Positions 43,643 through 52,518 of a stretch of DNA of 64,000 nucleotides are shown here, piece by piece. The notes under the pieces are model-generated. The model was not told where the DNA came from and ran no database searches. It saw nothing but the letters and a program-made list of their open reading frames with translations. Both the position numbers and the translations under genes were made by a program. Source of the DNA: Cupriavidus sp. Its GTDB lineage: Bacteria > Pseudomonadota > Gammaproteobacteria > Burkholderiales > Burkholderiaceae. Every line of letters begins with the position of its first letter. The stretch's first letter is position 1. Location of the stretch: contig JAPSLP010000003.1 of NCBI GenBank assembly GCA_031180665.1, positions 62,001 to 126,000 of the forward strand, read 5' to 3'.

Positions 43643-44983
43643 ATGACGACGCGGACCGCGGAGCAGGACCCGGGGCGCAAGCTGCGAAAGGTAGTGACGT
43701 CGAGCACGATCGGCGCGATGGTGGAGTGGTATGACTTCTTTCTGTACGGCGTGGTGGCGGGCCTGGTCTTCAACAAGCTCTATTTCCCGTCCACCGATCC
43801 GCTGGTCGGCACGCTGCTCGCCTATGCGACCTTCGCCGCGGGCTTTGTCGCCCGTCCCCTCGGCGGCATCATCTTCGGCCACTTCGGCGACACGCTAGGC
43901 CGCAAGCGCATGCTGGTCCTGACGCTGATGATCATGGGCGTCGCCACCACCGCCATCGGCCTGATTCCGACCTACGAACAGATCGGCGTCTGGGCTCCCA
44001 TCCTGCTGCTGATCTGCCGGATCGCGCAGGGGATCGGGCTGGGCGGGGAGTGGGGCGGCGCCGTGCTGATGACCTTCGAGAGCGCCCCGCCGCGGCGCCG
44101 CGGCTTCTTCGCCAGCCTGCCGCAGACCGGGATGTCCCTGGGGCTGGTTCTTGCCAGCGGCATCATTGCGGCGCTGTCGTTCGGCCTGTCCGATGCGGAC
44201 TTCCTGGCCTGGGGCTGGCGTATCGCGTTCCTGTTCAGCGCCGTGATGGTATTGATCGGTTCCTATATGCGGACCCATGTCGAGGAGTCGCCGGAGTTCG
44301 CCGCGGCGCAGCGCGGCAAACGTGAGCGCCAGCCGCTGCCCTTCGTGACGATGCTGCGGCAATACCCTCGCGTGGTGCTCGCCTGCATGGGCGCCCGCTT
44401 TATCGATGGCGTCTTCTTCAACGTGTTCGGCGTCTACTCGCTGTCCTACCTGACGCAGACACTGAAGCTGTCCCGCAACGATGCCTTGCTTGGCGTGCTG
44501 ATCGGCGCCGGCGTGATGACGCTGTTCATCCCGCTGTGGGGCGCCGTATCGGACCGGGTCGGTCGGCCGCTGGTCTACGGCACCGGCGCGTTGCTGGCGG
44601 GGTTGTCGGCGTTCCCCGCGTTCTGGCTGATGCAGCATTCGGGGGGCAATGTGATGCTGGTCTGGGCGGCCATCATCATCCCGTTCGGGATATTCCATGC
44701 TGCCGTGTTCGGCACGATGTCGTCGATGTTCTCCGAGGTATTCGACCCGAAGGTGCGCTACACCGGGATTTCGTTCGTGTACCAGTTCGCGGGCGTCTTC
44801 GCCGGCGGCCTGACGCCGATCGTGGCAACGTGGCTGAACGCCAAGGGCGGCGGCGATCCCTGGTACCTGTGTGCCTATGTGCTGGCGATCGGCATCCTCA
44901 GCGCGGCCTGCACGATGTGGATTTCATCCCGTAACCGCCGTAGCGCGCACGAGGGCCTCGCGCCATCCAAGGCGAACGCCTGA
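43643..44983 (+). CDS. MHS-family MFS transporter (probable uptake of the hps-cluster substrate)
   Basis: The product is a 446-residue, 12-helix transporter of the metabolite:H+ symporter family (KgtP/ShiA/ProP relatives). Family marks are the start SSTIGAMVEWYDFFLYGVVA, the loop FGHFGDTLGRKRML, and RIAQGIGLGGEWGGAVLM. An AGGAGACAGCC ribosome site precedes the ATG. In the catabolic cluster it most likely imports the substrate (HpsU role). The gene follows the SDR gene by 93 bp and precedes the alcohol dehydrogenase gene. Confidence 0.88.
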   Translation: MTTRTAEQDPGRKLRKVVTSSTIGAMVEWYDFFLYGVVAGLVFNKLYFPSTDPLVGTLLAYATFAAGFVARPLGGIIFGHFGDTLGRKRMLVLTLMIMGVATTAIGLIPTYEQIGVWAPILLLICRIAQGIGLGGEWGGAVLMTFESAPPRRRGFFASLPQTGMSLGLVLASGIIAALSFGLSDADFLAWGWRIAFLFSAVMVLIGSYMRTHVEESPEFAAAQRGKRERQPLPFVTMLRQYPRVVLACMGARFIDGVFFNVFGVYSLSYLTQTLKLSRNDALLGVLIGAGVMTLFIPLWGAVSDRVGRPLVYGTGALLAGLSAFPAFWLMQHSGGNVMLVWAAIIIPFGIFHAAVFGTMSSMFSEVFDPKVRYTGISFVYQFAGVFAGGLTPIVATWLNAKGGGDPWYLCAYVLAIGILSAACTMWISSRNRRSAHEGLAPSKANA

Positions 44984-45078
44984 TGCCGGCGGGATGGCCT
45001 GGTGCCGCTCCGCCCGCTCTCGCTTTCCCGTCTCTTTCCTGTCTCTTTCCCGTTCCGTTTGCATCCATTGCCACGCCC

Positions 45079-46092
45079 ATGAAAGCAATCGTCTATACCG
45101 AACCCCACGCCGTCGCCCTGCAGGAATGCGACATGCCCGCCCTGCAGCCCGGCGAAGCGCTGCTGAGAATCGATGCGAGCGGCATCTGCGGATCCGACCT
45201 GCATGCCTACCATGGTCACGATCCTCGGCGAAAGCCGGGCCTGGTACTCGGCCACGAATTCTCGGGGACGGTCGTCGCGAGCAGCGACGACGCCTTGCTG
45301 GCGGTCGGCAGCCGTGTCACGGCCAATCCGTTGGTGACCTGTGGGCGCTGCGGCTATTGCCTGCAGGGCCGGGACAATCTCTGCGCCGATCGCGGCATGG
45401 TGGGAATGAGCCGCCCCGGGGCGCTGTCCGAATATCTGGCTGTCCCCATCCGCTGCGTGATTCCGATTCCGGACTCGCTCCCCAGCGTGGCGGCCGCGCT
45501 GACCGAGCCGGCCGCCACGGCGTTGCACGCGCTCAACCTGTCGATGAGGGCGATGGCGCGGCCCTTGCCGGAGGCCCGCACGCTGGTCGTGGGCGGCGGT
45601 GCGATCGGCATGCTGACCGCCGCGCTGGTCAAGTCCTACGGGTGCCGGCACATTGCCGTGGCCGAGACCAATGCGCTGCGCCGCGCCTCGGTCGGGCGGC
45701 ATCTGGGATGCGAGACGCTGGATCCGCTCTCACGTGCGCCGGACGAGTCCGCTTACGATCTGGTGATCGATGCGGTCGGCGCCAAGCCGACCCGGAATCT
45801 TGCCATTGCCGCCGCACGCCCCGGCGGGGTGATCATGCATATCGGACTGCAGGACTGGGCCAGCGAGATCGACATGCGCAAGCTGACCCTCTCCGAGCTC
45901 ACCCTGCTCGGGACCTACACCTATACGATGGCCGATATGCGCGCGACGGTGGCGGCGCTGGACGCGGGCAGCTTTGGCGAACTGGAATGGGTCGAGACCC
46001 GATCGCTGGCCGATGGGCCTCAGGCCTTCGACGATCTGTCCGCGGGACGGGTGGCCGCAGCGAAGGTGGTGCTGCTGCCGGCGTCGGTGTGA
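45079..46092 (+). CDS. Zinc-dependent medium-chain alcohol dehydrogenase (HpsP-like role)
   Basis: The product is a 337-residue MDR enzyme. Catalytic zinc ligands are Cys37 (GICGSDLH) and His59-Glu60 (GHE). The structural zinc site is Cys88, Cys91, Cys94 and Cys102. The nucleotide-binding motif is VVGGGAIGML. I chose the ATG at 45079 because the family sequence begins there; the open frame upstream to 44983 is Pro/Ala/Ser-rich and lacks similarity. In this cluster it could be the second DHPS dehydrogenase. A GC-rich stem-loop follows, ending the operon. Confidence 0.88.
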   Translation: MKAIVYTEPHAVALQECDMPALQPGEALLRIDASGICGSDLHAYHGHDPRRKPGLVLGHEFSGTVVASSDDALLAVGSRVTANPLVTCGRCGYCLQGRDNLCADRGMVGMSRPGALSEYLAVPIRCVIPIPDSLPSVAAALTEPAATALHALNLSMRAMARPLPEARTLVVGGGAIGMLTAALVKSYGCRHIAVAETNALRRASVGRHLGCETLDPLSRAPDESAYDLVIDAVGAKPTRNLAIAAARPGGVIMHIGLQDWASEIDMRKLTLSELTLLGTYTYTMADMRATVAALDAGSFGELEWVETRSLADGPQAFDDLSAGRVAAAKVVLLPASV

Positions 46093-46114
46093 CCGGACTG
46101 CCAGTGGGTCGGGA

Positions 46115-46140
46115 GGCGGCCGCCAGCACTGCCGGCCGCC
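46115..46140. terminator. Stem-loop between convergent genes
   Basis: GGCGGCCG and CGGCCGCC form a perfect 8-bp stem around a 10-base loop, between the convergent ends of the alcohol dehydrogenase and hydrolase genes. There is no T-tract, so it would act as a weak or bidirectional terminator. Confidence 0.55.
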
Positions 46141-46147
46141 CATGGCG

Positions 46148-47221
46148 CTAGGGGGCGGTGCCGGCAGCGTCCAGCCCGCGCAGCAACGCATTGTGGAACT
46201 GCGCCGGCGATTCCACCTGCGGCGAATGGCCCAGCTCCGGGAAGGCCACCAGCGTCGCGTTCGGGATCGTGCGCGCCGCGCTGCGTGCGAGCACCGGGTA
46301 ATTGCCCAGCTTGCTGGCGATCTCCGGCGCCGCGCGATTCGCGCCCGGCGCGGTGCGGTCCTTCTCGCCGATCATCAGCAGCGTCGGCACGCCGATCCGC
46401 GAAAACTCGTGAACGACCGGCTGCGTGAACAGCATCTCCGAGGTCTGCGCCTGGTTCCAGGCCACCTGTTCCTTGCCGGGGCCGGCATATATGCCGGCCT
46501 GCATCGCGACCCATCGATCGTATTCCGGGCGCCACTGGCCGTTGTAGTAGAAGCGCAGCTGATAGGCCTTGATCGAATCGAAGCTGGTCTTGAGCTCGCC
46601 CTGATACAGCTGATCGACGGTGGCATAGGGGACGCCCTCGGCCTGCCAGTCTTCCAGCCCGATGGGATTGACCAGCACCAGTTGCTCCACCGCCTTCGGA
46701 TACTGCAGCGCAAAGCGCGCGGCCAGCATGCCGCCCATGGAGTGGCCGATCACGGTGGCACGCGTCACGCCGCGCGATTGCAGCAGCGCCTGCGTATTGG
46801 CGGCGAGCTGCGCGAAGCTGAACTGGTATCCGCGGGGCTTGGTGGAGGCGCAGAAGCCGATCTGGTCCGGCGCGATCACGCGATAGCCGGCAGTGGCCAG
46901 CGTGTCGATGGTGGCTTCCCACGTCGCGCCGCAGAAGTTCTTGCCATGCAGCAGCACCGCGGTGCGGCCGTTGGGCTTGCCCTTCGGCGCGACGTCCATG
47001 AAGGCCATCGACAGGTCCTGTTGCTGCGACTGGAAGGTGAAACGCTGGATGGGGTGGGGGTAGGGAAAGCCTTCGAGCTGCGGGCCGTAGGGGGTGACCG
47101 AAGGCGTCGGGGTGCTGGCGGCGCCCGGTTCGGCGGCCACGGCGGTCGGCGCCGTGGCCGTCAGGGTCAGCGATACGGCAAGGGCGGATAGCGGCAGCAA
47201 CCGGGGCAGAGTCGGGTTCAT
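46148..47221 (-). CDS. Exported alpha/beta hydrolase
   Basis: The product is a 357-residue hydrolase with a Sec signal peptide (hydrophobic residues 7-29, cleavage near AVAA/EP). The alpha/beta fold is clear: oxyanion loop LLHGKNFCG, nucleophile Ser161 in GHSMGG, acid in GEKDRTAPG and His332 in ELGHSPQVE. It is an esterase, lipase or epoxide-hydrolase-like enzyme in the periplasm; the substrate is unknown. It is transcribed alone, convergent with the hps-like operon. Confidence 0.88.
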   Translation of the reverse strand: MNPTLPRLLPLSALAVSLTLTATAPTAVAAEPGAASTPTPSVTPYGPQLEGFPYPHPIQRFTFQSQQQDLSMAFMDVAPKGKPNGRTAVLLHGKNFCGATWEATIDTLATAGYRVIAPDQIGFCASTKPRGYQFSFAQLAANTQALLQSRGVTRATVIGHSMGGMLAARFALQYPKAVEQLVLVNPIGLEDWQAEGVPYATVDQLYQGELKTSFDSIKAYQLRFYYNGQWRPEYDRWVAMQAGIYAGPGKEQVAWNQAQTSEMLFTQPVVHEFSRIGVPTLLMIGEKDRTAPGANRAAPEIASKLGNYPVLARSAARTIPNATLVAFPELGHSPQVESPAQFHNALLRGLDAAGTAP

Positions 47222-47351
47222 GCAAGGCTCCAGATGGCGCGGACGGCGTCGGCGGCCAATCCGTTGTCAGTGAGGAAGCGGACTCGATGTGACCGTGGGG
47301 TAACAATAAAGTTCAGAGGGCCAGGCGGTTGTTCTGCGCATCGGCCTCCCC

Positions 47352-47816
47352 CTACCCAAACGCCAACATCCGCCCGGCCAGCATCGCCGCAGCCCATAGC
47401 CCCAGCGACAGCAATCCGGCCAGCCGGCCATGGCGCCGATCATGGCGACGGCGGGTGGCCAGATGCAGCGCCAGCGCGTTCAGCGCGGCGGTACCGATCA
47501 GCGCGAGCTTGGCGGCGAACCATGGGTTCGACAGATACTCCCGCGCCGCCGGCGCAAACAGCAGCAGTCCGGAGAGCGCCGCCACCACGAAGCCGCCCAG
47601 CGCCAGCGGGATTAGCGTCTGCTGCAGCGCTGCGTCATCGAGCCGCAGCAATCCGCCGGCGAGCCGCAGATCGACCACCGCGATGGTGCCGAACAGCAGG
47701 CCGATGCCGAGCAGATGCAGCCAGCTGACCAGCGGATAGACCCAGGTCGATGCACGCAGCGCCATGACGGGCTGCGATGTCTCGACCGCGGCGAACCACG
47801 CCTCCCACGTTTCCAT
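47352..47816 (-). CDS. Small inner-membrane protein of unknown function (DUF2214/DUF6644-like)
   Basis: The product is a 154-residue protein with four hydrophobic helices at about residues 25-50, 62-84, 95-118 and 130-150. The first helix carries His in VSWLHLLGIGLLFG, a pattern seen in small membrane proteins that sit beside DUF6152 genes. The function is not known. It follows the DUF6152 gene by 13 bp and is surely co-transcribed with it. Confidence 0.75.
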   Translation of the reverse strand: METWEAWFAAVETSQPVMALRASTWVYPLVSWLHLLGIGLLFGTIAVVDLRLAGGLLRLDDAALQQTLIPLALGGFVVAALSGLLLFAPAAREYLSNPWFAAKLALIGTAALNALALHLATRRRHDRRHGRLAGLLSLGLWAAAMLAGRMLAFG

Positions 47817-47829
47817 GCCGCCGTCCCGA

Positions 47830-48324
47830 TCAGCCGCGCGGCGCGCCGCTGCATCCGGCCGGCAGCGCGACCGATTGCTGGCGCACGCCGACGCCGTCCA
47901 GCACGATCAGGGCCGGCCTGGCGACATGGCGGTCGCCGCAGGATGGAAAGCCGATCGCCTCGAGGCGGTCGCCGGGCCGCGGCTCGCGCGGCATGCCCCA
48001 TCGTTCGAGCCGGTTGATCGGGGCGAGGTCAAGCGTCCAGCGTCCGGCCGCGGCCGGCGCGCGTACCGCCGCCAGCGTGCGGGCAAAGCCCAGTTCGGCC
48101 AGTTCGGGCGGCACGGGCAGGGCGTTCCAGTTCGCCGGCAGCGCTTTGGCGTCGACCTCGATCGTCACCTGCGGATGCGGGTTGCGCCAGGTCACTGATA
48201 CCACGCGGCCGGAGAAGTAGAGCGGCGCGGCGGTGTCGTAATACCCCCAGCCGTGATGCGCCAACGCAGGGTTTGCCAGCGTCATCGCCAGGCTGCACAG
48301 TGCGATTGCCATCCGCTGCTTCAT
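47830..48324 (-). CDS. Exported DUF6152-like protein
   Basis: The product is a 164-residue protein with a signal peptide (IALCSLAMTLANPALA) followed by a mature start HHGWGYYDTAAPLYFSGRVV and VTWRNPHPQVTIEVD. The His-His-Gly and WRNPH pattern is typical of DUF6152, a small periplasmic OB-fold-like family without known function. The ATG at 48324 has GGAAGGAACG upstream and is preferred to an in-frame start 8 codons earlier. With the following membrane protein it forms a two-gene unit divergent from a LysR gene. Confidence 0.78.
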   Translation of the reverse strand: MKQRMAIALCSLAMTLANPALAHHGWGYYDTAAPLYFSGRVVSVTWRNPHPQVTIEVDAKALPANWNALPVPPELAELGFARTLAAVRAPAAAGRWTLDLAPINRLERWGMPREPRPGDRLEAIGFPSCGDRHVARPALIVLDGVGVRQQSVALPAGCSGAPRG

Positions 48325-48425
48325 CGTTCCTTCCTTCGGCAAGTACATGGAGGGCGAAGATAGCCCTCGCCAATCGATACATCAATCACTCAAAATGGCA
48401 TCGTTCGATACGTGTAGGGGTATCA

Positions 48426-49364
48426 ATGGAATTCCATCAACTGAAGCTGTTCCTCGCAGTTGCCGACGCCCTGCATTTCGGTCGTGCCGCGCAGCAGGTC
48501 GGCATGGCGCAGCCGCATTTGAGCCGGGCGATCGCCAGGCTGGAAGAGGAAATCGGCGTGCGTCTGTTCGACCGTACCAGCCGCCGCGTCGCGCTGACGG
48601 CCGCCGGCGAGCGGCTGCGCGAGGAAGCCATCGAGCTGCTGCAGGGCGAGCGGCGCGCGCAGGAAGCCGCGCGCGCGGCGGGCCAGCAACGGCGTCGGCG
48701 CCTGCGTATTGCCTATGTCTCGGCGGCGCTCTATCGCGCCTTGCCGGCCGCGCTGCGCAGTCTGTCGGACGCGTCCGAGCCGGTCGAATTTGCGCTGCAG
48801 GAGGCCACCACCAACGAGCAACTGGCGCTGATCGCCGCTGGCGAAATCGATCTGGGCATTGGCCACCCGCCAGTCGACACGCACGCGCGCCTTGCCAGCG
48901 TGCTGCTGGCAAACGATCGCTTCGACGCCGTGCTGCCCGCCGACCACCGCCTTACCGGCCGGACGGCGATCCGCATCGAGGAACTCGCCACCGAGCCCCT
49001 GGTGCTGTTCCCCGAGGCACAGGGGCCGGCACTGTATGCCGCGATACGCGACCGCTGCCGCGTAGCCGGCCGTCCCATGCAACTGGCGGCGACCGCACCG
49101 CGCCTGCACGGCCAGCTGTCGCTGGTCGCGGCGGGGCTCGGCATCGGGTTGGCGCCGACGCAGTCGCGCAGCCTGGCGGTGGCCGGCACGGTGCGCGTTC
49201 CGATCCAGCCTTACCCCGCCGCGCTGGTGTTGCCGCTGGCGGCGCTCTACGACCCGCGCTCGCGCCATCCGGCCTTGCCGCTCGCGCTGGCCGCATTGCG
49301 GCGCGCGGTGGCGGCGCGCACTGGCGGCGCAAGGCGGGGCGAGGGCGCTGCAGGTGCGCGTTGA
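48426..49364 (+). CDS. LysR-family transcriptional regulator
   Basis: The product is a 312-residue LysR protein with an N-terminal HTH (MEFHQLKLFLAVADALHFGR, then MAQPHLSRAIARLEEEIGVR) and effector domain (about 90-295) of the CatR/BenM-like type. It is divergent from the DUF6152 pair across 101 bp that contain a direct repeat of TCGATAC. LysR regulators usually control the divergent gene, so the small-protein unit is the likely target. I chose the ATG at 48426 as the standard start; the open frame runs further upstream through the promoter. Confidence 0.92.
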   Translation: MEFHQLKLFLAVADALHFGRAAQQVGMAQPHLSRAIARLEEEIGVRLFDRTSRRVALTAAGERLREEAIELLQGERRAQEAARAAGQQRRRRLRIAYVSAALYRALPAALRSLSDASEPVEFALQEATTNEQLALIAAGEIDLGIGHPPVDTHARLASVLLANDRFDAVLPADHRLTGRTAIRIEELATEPLVLFPEAQGPALYAAIRDRCRVAGRPMQLAATAPRLHGQLSLVAAGLGIGLAPTQSRSLAVAGTVRVPIQPYPAALVLPLAALYDPRSRHPALPLALAALRRAVAARTGGARRGEGAAGAR

Positions 49365-49535
49365 GGGCGGAGGGGCGTGCCCATCGGTCCTCCATATGCG
49401 AAGAACGGATAAGGCCGAACGATTTGATTCGTTGACCGGCGATGGCCGGTCTCCTTAGCATCGATCCCAGTCGATGCGAGCGCGAGAACCCCGTATGCAT
49501 CGTGCCTTGATCCATCCGAATTTCCGCACCCAGAC

Positions 49536-50450
49536 ATGACCGTTTCCCTCCAGGCGGCACAGCCCGCGCGTCCTCCCGTCGTGACGCCAGGCGCCGGCAC
49601 CGGCTTCGAAATCCGACCCTTCGACGGGCCCCTGGGCGCCGAAGTCGTGGGGCTGGACCTGTCGCAGCCGCTGTCGGGCGCGGATTTCGCCCGCATCCAT
49701 CGCGCCCATCTGGACCACCATGTGCTGGTGTTTCGCGATCAGCGCATCACGCCCGGGGAGCAGATCGCATTCAGCCGGCGCTTTGGCCCGCTGCAGATCC
49801 ACGTCCTGCACCAGTTTCAGCTGGCGGGCCATCCGGAGATCCTGATCGTCTCCAACGTGCTCGAGGACGGCAAGCCGATCGGCCTTGGCGATGCCGGCCA
49901 TTTCTGGCATTCGGACCTGTCGTACAAGGAGAAGCCGAGCCTGGGTTCGCTGCTGCACGCGCAGGAGCTGCCGGCCGACGGTGGCGACACGCTGTTCGCC
50001 AACCAGCATCTGGCCTGGGAGACGCTGCCCGCCGAGTTGAAGCGGGCGGTCCAGGGGCGGCAGGCCGAGCACACCTATCTCGCGCGCTATGCCGAGCTGC
50101 AGCAGCGCAGCCCATGGCGCCCGAACCTGAGCGCGCAGCAGATCGCCCAGGTCAAGCCGGTGCTGCAGCCGGTGGTCCGCACGCATCCGGAGACAGGCCG
50201 GCGCGCGCTGTTCGTCAGCGAGCATTTCACCACGCGGATCGTCGGCCTGCCCGAGGATGAAAGCCGCGCGCTGCTCGACGCGCTGTTCGCACACAGCGTC
50301 AAGCCCGAATTCGTCTATCGCCACCGCTGGCAGCCGCACGACCTTCTGTTCTGGGACAACCGCTCGCTGCTGCATCTGGCGGCGGGCTGTCCGGCGGATC
50401 AGCGCCGCGTGATGTACCGCACCACGATCGAGGGCGACATCCCGTTCTGA
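49536..50450 (+). CDS. TauD/TfdA-family Fe(II)/2-oxoglutarate dioxygenase
   Basis: The product is a 304-residue dioxygenase. The iron facial triad is His125 and Asp127 (HSDLSY) with distal His280 (LLHLAAG); the following Arg-rich RRVMYRTT would bind 2-oxoglutarate. TauD relatives hydroxylate taurine, alkylsulfonates, sulfate esters or herbicide acids, releasing sulfite or a cleaved product. Gene order dioxygenase, binding protein, ATPase, permease makes this a taurine/sulfonate-type utilisation operon, though the exact substrate is unknown. Confidence 0.88.
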   Translation: MTVSLQAAQPARPPVVTPGAGTGFEIRPFDGPLGAEVVGLDLSQPLSGADFARIHRAHLDHHVLVFRDQRITPGEQIAFSRRFGPLQIHVLHQFQLAGHPEILIVSNVLEDGKPIGLGDAGHFWHSDLSYKEKPSLGSLLHAQELPADGGDTLFANQHLAWETLPAELKRAVQGRQAEHTYLARYAELQQRSPWRPNLSAQQIAQVKPVLQPVVRTHPETGRRALFVSEHFTTRIVGLPEDESRALLDALFAHSVKPEFVYRHRWQPHDLLFWDNRSLLHLAAGCPADQRRVMYRTTIEGDIPF

Positions 50451-50578
50451 CGACACGGACATCGCCGGCGCTGGTCCGAAGCGGTCCGCATGGCCGGATT
50501 GGCCAGCCGGCCGGACCGTCTCCCGGCGGTCCGCCTACCCCATTGCACAACACAACAGAATTTTTCCGGAGCCCCACC

Positions 50579-51631
50579 ATGGCAGCACCGTATCCCCGTT
50601 CGTCCTTGCTCAGCAAACTGGGCCGCCGCCTGATCGCGCTTGCGGTCAGCGCCAGCGTCGGCGCCGGCGCACTGGCGCTGGCCACACCGGTTCACGCCGA
50701 AGGGCAGATCCGCATCGCCGAGCAGTTCGGCGTGGTCTACCTGTTGCTCAACGTCGCCCGCGAACAGCAGTTGATCGAGAAGCAGGGGCAGAAGCAGGGC
50801 CTGGACATCAAGGTCGAATGGACCCGGCTGTCGGGCGGCGCGGCGGTCAACGATGCGCTGCTGTCGGGCGCGATCGACGTGGGCGGAGCCGGCGTCGGTC
50901 CGCTGCTGACGCTGTGGGACCGCACCCGCGGCAAGCAGAACGTCAAGGGCATCGCCTCGCTCGGCAGCTTTCCGTACTACCTGATCAGCAACAACCCCAA
51001 GGTCAGGACGCTGGCCGATTTCACCGACAAGGACCGCATCGCGGTGCCGGCGGTCACGGTGTCGGTACAGTCGCGCGTGCTGCAGCTAGCTGCGGCCAAG
51101 CAGTGGGGCGACAAGGCATTCAACCAGCTCGACAAATGGACCGTGGCGATGCCGCACCCCGAGGCGGCGTCGGCCATCATCAACGGCGGCACCGAGGTCA
51201 CCGCGCATTTCGCCAATCCGCCGTTCCAGGAGCAGGAACTGGCCGGCAATCCGAACGCGCATATCGTGCTCAATTCGTACGACGTGCTCGGCGGCCCCAG
51301 TTCGTCGACGGTGCTGTACGCGACCGAGTCCTTCCGCAACGACAATCCGAAGACCTACCGCGCCTTCGTCGAGGCGCTGGCCGAAGCGGCCCGCTATGTC
51401 ACCGCCAATCCCGAGGCCGCCGCCGACCTCTATATCCGCGCGAACAAGGCCAGGATCGACCGCACGCTGCTGGTCGGCATCCTGAAGAATCCGCAGGTGC
51501 AATTCCGCATCGCGCCGCAAAACACCTTCGTGCTGGCGCAATTCATGCATCGGGTCGGTGCGATCCGCAATCAGCCGAAGTCCTGGCAGGACTATTTCTT
51601 CGCCGATCCCGCCACCGCCCAGGGGAGCTGA
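50579..51631 (+). CDS. ABC transporter substrate-binding protein (TauA/SsuA/NMT1-like)
   Basis: The product is a 350-residue periplasmic binding protein with a signal peptide (cleavage after VHA near residue 40). The mature start GQIRIAEQFGVVYLLLNVAR, then SGGAAVNDALLSGAIDVGGA, is characteristic of sulfonate/nitrate/taurine receptors. The ATG at 50579 has CCGGAG upstream and gives a standard signal peptide. It is upstream of and coupled to a TTG-started ATPase gene. Confidence 0.9.
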   Translation: MAAPYPRSSLLSKLGRRLIALAVSASVGAGALALATPVHAEGQIRIAEQFGVVYLLLNVAREQQLIEKQGQKQGLDIKVEWTRLSGGAAVNDALLSGAIDVGGAGVGPLLTLWDRTRGKQNVKGIASLGSFPYYLISNNPKVRTLADFTDKDRIAVPAVTVSVQSRVLQLAAAKQWGDKAFNQLDKWTVAMPHPEAASAIINGGTEVTAHFANPPFQEQELAGNPNAHIVLNSYDVLGGPSSSTVLYATESFRNDNPKTYRAFVEALAEAARYVTANPEAAADLYIRANKARIDRTLLVGILKNPQVQFRIAPQNTFVLAQFMHRVGAIRNQPKSWQDYFFADPATAQGS

Positions 51632-51632
51632 C

Positions 51633-52508
51633 TTGAGCGCCACCGTCTCGCAACCGTTGCGCGTGGTCGGCGCCGGCGGCCCCCGCGGCCCGCTGCTGCA
51701 GATCGACGACGTCTCGCTGGAATATCGGACGCCGGAGCGCGTGGTGCGTGCCACGCACCGGGTCAGCTTCGATGTGCATGCCGGCGACCGCTTCGTGCTG
51801 CTGGGCCCCTCGGGCTGCGGCAAGTCGACGCTGCTCAAGGCGGTGGCCGGCTTCGTGCCGCCGATCGAGGGCGAGATCCGGCTCGATGGCGAGCGTGTGC
51901 GCGCGCCGGGGCCGGACCGCATCGTGGTGTTCCAGGAATTCGACCAGCTGCCGCCGTGGAAGACCGTCAAGCAGAACGTGATGTTCCCGCTGATGCAGGC
52001 GCGCGGGCTGCGCCGTGCGGAAGCGGAGGACGTGGCGCTGCACTATCTGGACAAGGTGGGGCTGGCGAACTTCTCGCAGGCTTATCCGCATACGCTGTCC
52101 GGCGGCATGAAGCAGCGCGTGGCCATTGCGCGGGCGCTGGCGCTGCGGCCCAAGGTGCTGCTGATGGACGAACCGTTCGCCGCGCTCGACGCGCTGACCC
52201 GCCGCCGCATGCAGGAGGAACTGCTGGCGCTGTGGCAGGACGCCGCCTTTACGCTGCTGTTCGTCACGCATTCGATCGAGGAGGCGCTGGTGGTCGGCAA
52301 CCGCATCCTGCTGCTGTCGCCGCATCCGGGCCGCGTGCGTGCCGAGCTGAACAGCCATCAGTTCGACCTGCACAGCCAGGGCAGCGCGGCTTTCCAGCAG
52401 ACCGCGCAGCGCATCCATCGTCTGTTGTTCGACACCGCCGCGCCGGATGCCGCCGCCGACGCCGACGGCGCTGCGGACATTGCACCGCGCGCCGCGCAGG
52501 CACACTGA
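51633..52508 (+). CDS. ABC transporter ATP-binding protein (TauB/SsuB-like), TTG start
   Basis: The product is a 291-residue ATPase with Walker A GPSGCGKST, signature LSGGMKQRVAIARAL and Walker B LLMDEPFAALD. I chose the TTG at 51633: AGGGGAG sits 6 bases upstream, it begins one base after the previous stop, and upstream in-frame ATG starts would lie inside the binding-protein gene. The C-terminal 30 residues are Ala/Asp-rich and not family sequence. It powers the TauC-like permease. Confidence 0.9.
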   Translation: MSATVSQPLRVVGAGGPRGPLLQIDDVSLEYRTPERVVRATHRVSFDVHAGDRFVLLGPSGCGKSTLLKAVAGFVPPIEGEIRLDGERVRAPGPDRIVVFQEFDQLPPWKTVKQNVMFPLMQARGLRRAEAEDVALHYLDKVGLANFSQAYPHTLSGGMKQRVAIARALALRPKVLLMDEPFAALDALTRRRMQEELLALWQDAAFTLLFVTHSIEEALVVGNRILLLSPHPGRVRAELNSHQFDLHSQGSAAFQQTAQRIHRLLFDTAAPDAAADADGAADIAPRAAQAH

Positions 52509-52518
52509 GGGAACAGCC